Shown here: positions 56,277 through 64,000 of the stretch, piece after piece
How positions within the stretch are numbered: position 1 is the first letter of the stretch
How the letters are laid out: every line of letters starts with the position of its first letter
Origin: Amphirosellinia nigrospora
Lineage: Eukaryota; Ascomycota; Sordariomycetes; Xylariales; Xylariaceae
Reading direction: 5' to 3'
Length of the DNA: 64,000 nt
Assembly (NCBI GenBank): GCA_004123355.1
Contig: SCHM01000001.1
Span: 744,001-808,000, forward strand
Position numbers and translations under genes: made by a program
Notes under the pieces: generated by a model
Seen by the model: the letters and a program-made list of their open reading frames with translations, nothing else
Database searches by the model: none
What the model was told of the DNA's origin: nothing

Positions 56277-58660
56277 TCGTGTAAGCTACAGAGGCCGGAG
56301 TATGCAAGCAAGGTTGGGTATTTACATGTTCTAGAATACTCTGCACACCGTCGAGGCATATACGACAGCCAAGATGGAATCAGGATCAATCAGGCCTCAT
56401 CTGAAGAGAATAGATATTCCGTAGTGATTAATGTATTGGATATATGTCGTGGACATGTGCCACAGAAGATGGTGATAGGCCTTTGACATAATGTTCCAGA
56501 AGGGGTCGGCTTGTTTACGTTTACAAAGACGTAAGCGAATGGCGGCTGACGACCTGGTTGTCATGATGCATTAAGCACAGTACGTAGTGTCTAATAACAC
56601 CGTCCGCAATCAGATACCAGTAGAGGGGTCGATAATCTCTTGACCCCACCAAGCTGCCTGCCCTGGAGTTACTGTCATTGTCGTCTTTATCCTCGGTATT
56701 GCTGGTTTTATTACTTTTATTCTTTGGTGGCTTCTTTCTCTTTGGTTTCGGATTCGAATCTGATCTTTTATGCTGTATACCTAGAGTGTGCCTGCCCGTC
56801 GACTATCATGAGCTATTGAGGCCGCTACAATATGATTAACAAGCACAAGTTTCACTTCAGGTTCCTGTTGACTTAGTAACGGCGAAGCATTGTTACTAGC
56901 ATCTGCTAGCAGAATGATGGCCACAAAGGGGAGAAGTGAAAGAGTGATGTCGATACATGCGTGTTAAGGAAGGTAATCTACAGTGCTGCCGTTCTCGAAC
57001 CGAGAATCGGGGCCACTTTAGAATAGATGTCTATCTTGGAGACAGGTATGACGGCCAGGTGGGTGTCTAGTCCTACAGCATAAATTAGCAACAGTGGGTA
57101 GCTACCTGAGGTGTAGAGCTTTTAGAGATCAACAATTTCTTTAGACCACCTAGATACTCGTTACCCCCATCAGTTCATAGCTAGTACGGTCCGAAACCTG
57201 AAGACGATCACATTAAGGCAAGGCGAGGCAAGACTTTAGTTACCAGGGCACTCGTAGATGGATGCTCTCGTAAAGTAGATGAGTCAAGTCAATCCGTTTC
57301 CTCACCATTTCTTGGTACGTTTTCTAGGGCGGTTTTGCCAACCTGCATAACTTCAAGAAACTTCGATTCGCATCCTAATCACCAAGTCGATTTTGAAGCC
57401 GTGCACCTTTCTGAATCCGGCGAGTAAAGACCTCTAGTAGTGTAATGTCACTGCACTAACCCTGGGTGCGGGAGCTAAAGGTGCGCCTTGGACGAGCCAC
57501 GGACGATTGGAAATACCATAACAACGATTAGGCCTCGGCAATTTTTAGCGCAGCACGAGAACTGACTTCTTGAGGCGCAACTTGAGCTAAAAACAGATAA
57601 GAAAAAGTGCGTGTTTATTTGATATGGCGCAAAGTCGAAAATGCCAAGATCCCAATGTAATTTATACTTCCGACGCCTTTATCGATGATTTGCTGATACG
57701 GTTCCCAAGCAACACCGAGGTCGGCGCACGATTCCTCCAGGGTTCGAACTATGGCTTAAATTGCATAGCGCTATAGCGGTAGACTTGAGTGGAAGCTTAC
57801 CCGAAACAAGCTAGGACTCTTCTCTCAAAAGAGCAAACACGAATCTTGGTTCCATGGGGAAGGCGATCTCCATACATGCCTCTTACTTCGAGGTGAACGG
57901 TATATAACAGTAATAAGCTGCATTCGTTAAATCACGACACTTTTATCACTGTATGTAGGCACTCTCGTCTCCTAATTACCAAAACCCAATGATGTCATTT
58001 ATCAAGGCCAAGCATTTGAAGCGCGCCGTCGTGTGCATTAGCGTAGCGCGAGGACACCGCTAGGTGATAGATATTCTTTCGAACATACGGACATCGAACA
58101 TCACAAAATTCATCTCAGCACCAGTACCATCTCTGATATGAAATGTTCATAATACTTATTGGAATTCGCAGCAGAGCTGTCCTTTCGCCAGTTGCTAGTC
58201 TTTTTGTTTTGTTACTTATATGTGATACCTGCCCCTCTAACCCAGCCATGTAAGCATGGGACAGTGGATATCGAATTACATGCATACTTATACTATGTAC
58301 GTAAGTACTGTAGGTCTGTACCTTGTTCCTGGCGATCATCTCAAGGCCTACCTCGGCAAGTAGGTAGATCGTGGCTCGTTTAAAGTAAAACTATGGGGTT
58401 TTTGCATATTTGGTCGGTGTCGTCGTCAGGGCCACGATCACGCCATCGTCGAGACTCATCAAATCCCCACTGAAATCTCCATTGAGCTGCGCGCTAGGGG
58501 TCTCTTTCTCCGTCGCATATCAAAAAGAAGATGGGAACCTGAAGAAGCTGAAAGCCCTTCTCGGCTGAAACCTGAATTTCTCGTCCGGGGTATCCAAGCA
58601 TCATCAACAAAAACCCCAGGTTCCCACCGCCCTGCATTCCGCGACCGCTCCGTGACAGAG
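56277..58660. other. Long divergent intergenic region
   Basis: About 2.4 kb between head-to-head genes. A T/C-rich segment (ggttttattacttttattctttgg...) lies near 56700-56760. Small ORFs at 58115-58383 are not recognisable. No RNA gene or transposon seen. Confidence 0.5.
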
Positions 58661-60595
58661 ATGTCGAGGATGAGCAGCCCAAAGGATTCGAGCGCGGCCC
58701 TAGGGCCGCTTGATACAGATTCTGATCAAATGGATTTACAGGACATTGATCCCGACTCCGGTGTCAAGCGAGGGCTGAAGACGCGCATCTGAGCTTGATG
58801 GCGCTCGCGGGGACATAGGGCCGGCTGCTCGTCGAACTGGCGCTGCGCTGGCGAACGGTGGTCCAGCAGCCCTCATTATTGGATTCGGTGTTATTGGTAT
58901 TGTCGCTTTCAGGTGAGTGACTTAAACTATCGCTGGTGGGTAGGTTGGTAGTGCATATAATTGGCTGACGTTGCGCTAGTATTATCAGCAGAGTGTTGGA
59001 GAAATTACCACTCTATACCCTTCGGGCGGCGCGTTTACAAAGCTGGGTGATCGTATGGTCGATCCGGCGTTCGGTGCCGCGGTCGGCTGGAATTATTTCA
59101 TCATTTGTTTTCGGTCTTAGCCAACGAGTACAATGCTGTTACGATATCCTAGCATTCTGGAGCGAAAAATCCCCGTGTGGGGTACTTTCTTCTCCTGGTA
59201 ACCCCTCCCACTTCACACCCTAAATGGCAATAACTGACTCCAAGTGTTGTAGTGGGTAAGTTCCCTTTCGTGGTCCTGTTGTGCGATTCTTACTAAATGT
59301 GGGCCTAGTCGGCGTTTCTGGGTTTCCAGTTTCTTGGCGTCGAGACCTTTGGAGAGGCAGAATTCTGGCTTGCTCTTTTGAAATTGGTAGGTCTGATTGG
59401 CTACTATATCTTCGCTATTGTGTAAGTCTCCAATGGTGATGAACAATTCTTTTGACGTACTAAAACAACACCTCTAGTTATGCTTCTGGCGGAGTCGCCG
59501 GAGCCGATGCTATTGGTTTTCGTTATTGGCGTGATCCTGGAGCGTTTACGGATGGGTTCGCTGGTGTTGCGAAGGTCTTTGTTTTCTGCAGCACTTTCTA
59601 CGCCGGAGTCGAGTCTGTTGCTGTAGCTGCTACAGAAACTAAAAATCCCAGCGTGGCTGTACCACTAGCAATCCGCCAAACATTTTGGCGCATCATCGTT
59701 GTCTACCTCGGTGCGGCCTTCTTCTATGGGCTCACATGCCCAGCAAACGCTGAGGGCCTCACCAAAGGCAGCAGTCGTGCGCTACAAAGCCCCATGACGA
59801 TAGCCATTCAGAATGCAGGATGGGAAGGAGGCGTTCATCTAATCAATGCCTTCATCCTCGTCACTTGCATTTCAGCTATCAACAGCTCAATTTACAGTGC
59901 GTATAAACTCTCCCGTGCCCGATCCCCTGGCCTTCTTGTTCCCTACAATCCAGCGATTTCTGCATGTGAGACTAAGAGATCTTGACTAATGTGTTTCTGT
60001 TCACGTAGTTGCATCCAGAACCGTCCTGTTCATGGCTCAGGATGGGAAAGCACCGAAGTTTCTGGGATGGACCAACCGACGTGGCGTACCAGTTCCTGCG
60101 ATCATCTTCGCGAACGCTTTTGGCGCCTTGTCGCTGCTAAACCTCTCCGCTGGCGCGGCAAGCGCCTACTCCTATATCGTAAACCTGTCGGGTGTGTCTA
60201 CATTTCTCGTCTGGGGGTCCATCTCATTCATACATATTCGATTTCGGCAAGCTTGGCAAGCACAGGGCAATAGTGTCGATGATCTCCCTTACAAGGCACT
60301 TTGGTACCCATGGAACGCCTGGTTTGGCCTCTTCGCGAATCTCTTCCTCGCTTTGGTGCAAGGTTGGACGAGCTTGGTGCCTTTCAACGCTGGGAACTTC
60401 GTTGACGCCTATATTTTGTTGCCGCTCTTCGCCATCATCTATGCGGGTTTCAAAATATGGAATAAGACTCGTTTCTGGCGATTGGATGAGATTGATCTTC
60501 AGTCAGGTCGACGGCGAGATCTAGATCATGCGAAGCAACTTGCAACCGGTACCAAATCTCAGTCATGGTGGCGGAAGCTCTGGGAGAGCTTCTAA
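58661..60595 (+). CDS. YAT-family amino-acid permease (frameshifted in its first third)
   Basis: A 12-TM plasma-membrane amino acid/proton symporter of the fungal APC/YAT family. The N-terminal MSRMSSPKDSSAALGPLDTD and VKRGLKTR lead to TM1 (LSLMALAG), then ANGGPAALIIGFGVIGIVA. Later blocks are GEAEFWLALLKLVGLIGYYI, FCSTFYAGVESVAVAATETK, FILVTCISAINSSIYIASR, LGWTNRRGVPVPAI and LWYPWNAWFGLFANLFLALV. Introns are clear at 58913-58979, 59422-59477 and 59897-60008, and one is probable between about 59203 and 59310. Between 58788 and 59220 the frame is lost at least eight times, each fitting one or a few missing bases, while the second half is clean. Substrate range cannot be told from sequence. Confidence 0.88.
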
Positions 60596-61136
60596 ACGTC
60601 TCGTAAAAACCTGTTTGGACAAAAGCGTTGTGGCGTGATAGAGCTCATATATACCCAACAATTGTGTACCCTTCGGCGTTTACTACCTCTAGAAATTCTT
60701 GAGGTCTTCACCTGTTATATTCTTCCCCTCCAAATAATTTTTTTCTCTACTTCGGCAACCAGGAAGTATTATAATGCGGGCAGCCCGGCTTTCTCGCTTC
60801 TTAGCTACCTATATATCGCCAAGAAAATAGAGGGGAACGTCGCATTTCCCAGGATAGACCTGGATTTTCCCACCAATATCTGTCGGCTAAACGCTACATT
60901 AGTTGCGACTTTCCGCGTACGGTTATCATTACAACCTTTCCCTGCTACTAGGCAGTGGCCGAAGTGGTTCGATTTAGAAGTAGAGGACACATTTACTTGC
61001 CTGTATAAATATCAGTGGTATCAGGACCATGCCATGTGCATTTGTAGCTGCCGATCTCACCATTTTATTAGGCTTTTCTCCGTCTACGTGCTGTATGACT
61101 TGCATCCCCAGGCCACGATAAACAGAGCTCTGCAAT
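60596..61136. other. Intergenic
   Basis: About 0.54 kb between two + strand genes. An open frame runs through part of it (60635-61159) but shows no family resemblance. Probably 3' UTR and promoter. Confidence 0.45.
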
Positions 61137-62170
61137 ATGATGTATTTCCCGTTTTTTAAAGTACTGCTCTTTGAGCTTCTCTTCGTTTCCTGCGCCTTAG
61201 CTGCGTCTAGTATCAGGAGCATATACCTATTCAAGGATGTGATGAAGTCAGACACAACAGCGCTGAAGACTTCTGGTTTCAACTCCGTCATCATGTTCGG
61301 TGTCGGTATTCTAGAAAATGGAGATATAATGGTATGACATGGTTTTAGCACAGTCCCCGTTTAAGTTGAAGATAAGGGTTGAATACGGTCCCCGCTGGAT
61401 TCTCTGCGCATTTCCAGTTACGGCCATTTTCAAATATTGCCATGCGTAGACCATCACTTCACTAACGCTTTCTCTGAAAGTACTACTCGAATACGCCTGG
61501 GAGCAGTGACGTCCTTGCGGCATCCAACGGCACTTATGTCGGCGGCGATGCGCTAGCTGCGAAAGTCCAGTCGTTCAAAACGGGAACGACAGGGATTGAC
61601 CGCGTCGAGATCTCAATGAACTCGCAGCACGTGAAGGATCTCATGGCAAGTCCCGGACCAGGCGCATCGACGCCGCTGTACCGCAACTTCGCCGCGCTAA
61701 AAGCGGCGTGGGGCCTCGATGCCGTGAATAACGACGACGAGTCCCTCTATGACGTCGCCAGCACCGTTAAATTCGCGCAGATGCTCGGCCAAATCGGCTA
61801 CAAGTACACCATCGCACCGTATACGAACTCGGGCTTCTGGGTCAGCCTTATCAAACAGGCTAATGCCGGCATGACGGACCCAAACCTACTACTCGACCGC
61901 GTGTACTTGCAGTGTTACGATGGCGGTGCGGGGAATAATCCCGCCAGTTGGGCTAACACCCTTGGGCTCAAGGTTGTTCCGCTTGTATGGGTTACCAACG
62001 ATTCAAAGCCTTCTCAAGGTACGACAGTTGCGCAGGCCCAGAGCAAATTCACTAGTTGGAACTCGGCGGGTGGTCTTGCCGGTGGTGGTTACTGGAATGA
62101 TTATGACATTGAGAAGAATGGGTTATCATATTCGCAATACGGGGGTGTATTGACGAGCATCTTTAAATAA
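61137..62170 (+). CDS. Secreted GH18-like fold protein of unknown activity
   Basis: The signal peptide MMYFPFFKVLLFELLFVSCA is cleaved near ALAAS. The mature protein begins SIRSIYLFKDVMKSDTTALK. The intron at 61332-61480 joins NGDIM to YYSNTPGSSDVL in phase. The body has TGIDRVEISMNSQHVKDLM, VASTVKFAQMLGQIGYKYT, LLLDRVYLQCYDGGAGNNP and LKVVPLVWVTNDSKPSQGTT, ending YSQYGGVLTSIFK, about 295 residues. Alternating strand/helix blocks and the YLQCYDGG strand suggest a TIM barrel related to GH18. The canonical DxxDxDxE catalytic motif is not visible, so chitinase activity should not be assumed. Similar proteins, as I recall them, occur in bacteria and fungi and are sometimes named after an F5/8-type domain. 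Confidence 0.75.
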
Positions 62171-64000
62171 AGTTGTGCGCATAAGAAACGCTACTTCTTG
62201 ATTCTATAGCAATAACTAATTTCAGGCAAAAACTTTAGGATATGAAGTCAGCGTTATCATAATTCTAACAAAATTTACAAGCTGTCTTCATGACTTGAAA
62301 AGGATGAGTACTGACTAAAGAGTAAAATGACACTCAAATTCGAGAATAAGAAAAGACATACTAGGTAACCTATAAACCCCAATGTCACAAGACGTCTCCT
62401 GATCTCCCGATGCCTTGCCTAGCACAACAAAAGCCTCACATTCCCAAGCCACATATAGGCTCCGTAGGATTTACGGCCCTAGGGACAAAGGGCCTAGATG
62501 TATATAAACAGGGACTAGCCCCCAGAGACTCCTAGACTCTCCGCCAAACAACAGATATCAATATACACCCCACGCCCTGATAGTGAGGCCTTGACACCTA
62601 AATATCGTACAATAGTCAGATTGTAAGAGAAATCAATATGTTCCTTAATACCCGTATTCTACCCTTCTTCCCCTAATATCGTAATGCAAATATGCTGACA
62701 GCATGTTTTAACTTGAGCGTTGCGTTTTAATATTAGGTTTCAGTAAACACTCAGAATTGAATATTATTCTTAAAATCTATTCAAAATCTACTATAGCTTT
62801 AAAAGTGCCATGAATATTCCGTGCCGAATATCCTTCCCATATAATATACAGCCTGGCGGACCTCTATAGACCTGTGTTGCCGGAGTCTGTATGTTTTGGT
62901 GATCTATCTTAGTTTTAGGTGAAAGTATTGTCACGTGACCACGGGTACCTAGGGCCGCTGCCTGCGCGTAGTCCCTGTATTCCCTGTGACAGAGAACCCT
63001 CTCTTTTAGCTTCATGCAACACACACTCCAGATAGGCCTCTGTATCAACACACAGCTGTTTAAGGCTCATTTTATCCTGTTTGACCTTGTTGAGTTCCCT
63101 TACGAGTGATATGGTACAGTAAATGACCGAGACCTACGATACTCGTGCAACTCTGTTAGCCTTGTGAGGTAATATTTAGCGAGATCCGTATCAAAAAGGG
63201 AAGCATTACCAACTTTGTTACCCCCTTCAGTAATATCCCATTAGTGCCTTCCTCTTCTTTTCTTGAAAATAAATTCTTTTTGTCATCGGTCATTGTGGAC
63301 ACATTGCATCCTTGGTAGGTAAAATCGGCAGAATGAGCAAGATGAAAACTTGTCAATATGAGTTAATGACAAATAGAAAATCCAGTAGCGAATCAATCTT
63401 AGCATGAACGCCTCATAGCGGCCGCGCCTATAATGACATAATTTGAGAAATATTTCGTTTTGAGAATTTGACGATTCCCCCAGTTTGTCGATCACCGTTA
63501 GAGATTTGGTATTTCAACTCTCACCCTCTCAGCATGTACAAGGGTAATGTATTTCTAGACCAGTCCTTTTAAGCTATCGGGGTACAACCGCTCTACCAAT
63601 CATTAATTTTTATACGCTTAATAACATTATTATACCTTTATCTCTTTAGTGTCGTTGATACCACTGCTATGAATGACGCCACAGGACGCCAGGCATATCC
63701 TTAATGATCACAATGAGGTGATTGCCGTATATTTTCAAAATACTTGATGAATATAGCTTGAGAATCATTTGAGCAAAAATAAGTACGTGTCACTTATCTC
63801 AAGTACAGGGGACTTGTCAGGGGGAAATCATGGACAATCGCCACAACTGGGAGCTTCGAGCAATATTCACCACCCAATAAGCGATTCGTAGATTATCCGA
63901 GGGGAAATTCAGACACGATGGGGGCAAGCATGGCAGCCAATCAATTTTCGCCCCCCTCTTTTCGTTTTTTTTCTCTTGTGTTTTGTTTTGCGATCAGGAG
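62171..64000. other. AT-rich terminal intergenic region
   Basis: About 1.8 kb with many TA-rich stretches (62740-62800, 63600-63660) and stop codons in all frames. No gene, RNA or repeat array recognised. It could be mildly RIP-affected DNA, but this is not measured. Confidence 0.5.

Noticed and set aside
57730-57760. B-box-like GGTTCGAAC suggesting a tRNA
   Set aside because: No acceptor stem, D arm or anticodon arm can be folded around it.
4101-60595. Programmed ribosomal frameshifting as the cause of the many frame breaks
   Set aside because: The break sites share no slippery heptamer or stop-codon context, occur many times per gene, and several need two bases; no known system works this way in ascomycetes.

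Overview
The window is nuclear DNA from a filamentous ascomycete (Pezizomycotina, most likely Sordariomycetes; no marker gives a genus). Genes on both strands average one per about 3 kb. Introns are short (45-250 nt) with GT..AG ends and fungal-type CTAAC branch points. The families are typical of the group: a SesB-type NACHT receptor, GH3 beta-glucosidase, ApsB-type spindle/septal MTOC protein, a CAAX-tailed chitin synthase activator and a YAT amino-acid permease.

Layout. 1-3102 (+) 3' part of alpha-COP. 4101-5028 (-) proteasome lid subunit RPN12. 5.0-8.4 kb gene-poor. 8392-11268 (+) Skt5/Chs4-like Sel1-repeat protein. 12087-13281 (-) single-pass membrane protein. 14265-16750 (-) RAD54. 17796-18794 (+) mitochondrial carrier. 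19218-20799 (-) coiled-coil protein of unknown role. 22701-25756 (+) Lgl/tomosyn/Sro7-type exocytosis regulator. 26988-30539 (+) secreted GH3 beta-glucosidase. 31144-31596 (+) small Cys-rich, probably GPI-anchored orphan. 32627-37300 (-) ApsB/Mto1-type MTOC protein. 38685-41960 (-) alpha/beta-hydrolase-NACHT NLR. 43491-43586 (+) intron-containing tRNA-Asp. 44153-45693 (-) DUF1479 oxygenase. 46557-48555 (+) Zn-cluster-like transcription factor. 49081-49838 (+) deoxyribose-phosphate aldolase. 50119-50775 (-) DUF1993 protein. 53163-54500 (-) conserved unknown. 55557-56276 (-) ankyrin protein. 58661-60595 (+) amino-acid permease. 61137-62170 (+) secreted GH18-like protein. The last 1.8 kb is AT-rich and empty.

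The most striking property is that about ten conserved genes (RPN12, Skt5-like, RAD54, Lgl/tomosyn, ApsB, NLR, DUF1479, deoC, DUF1993, permease) are broken by small frameshifts. Each can be explained by one or two MISSING bases, many in homopolymers, and the flanking protein sequence remains family-like. Other genes (alpha-COP, GH3, carrier, transcription factor, ankyrin, GH18-like) are intact. Deletion errors in the assembly are the simplest reading; real gene decay is the alternative. Coordinates for these genes span the whole locus and cannot be translated in one frame.

There is no operon logic. Most genes are housekeeping (COPI traffic, proteasome, DNA repair, exocytosis, chitin synthesis, microtubule nucleation), mixed with accessory loci: NLR, GH3, DUF1479 with its divergent regulator, deoC/DUF1993, the small secreted protein and the GH18-like protein. 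I saw no transposon, CRISPR array, rRNA or recognisable secondary-metabolite cluster.
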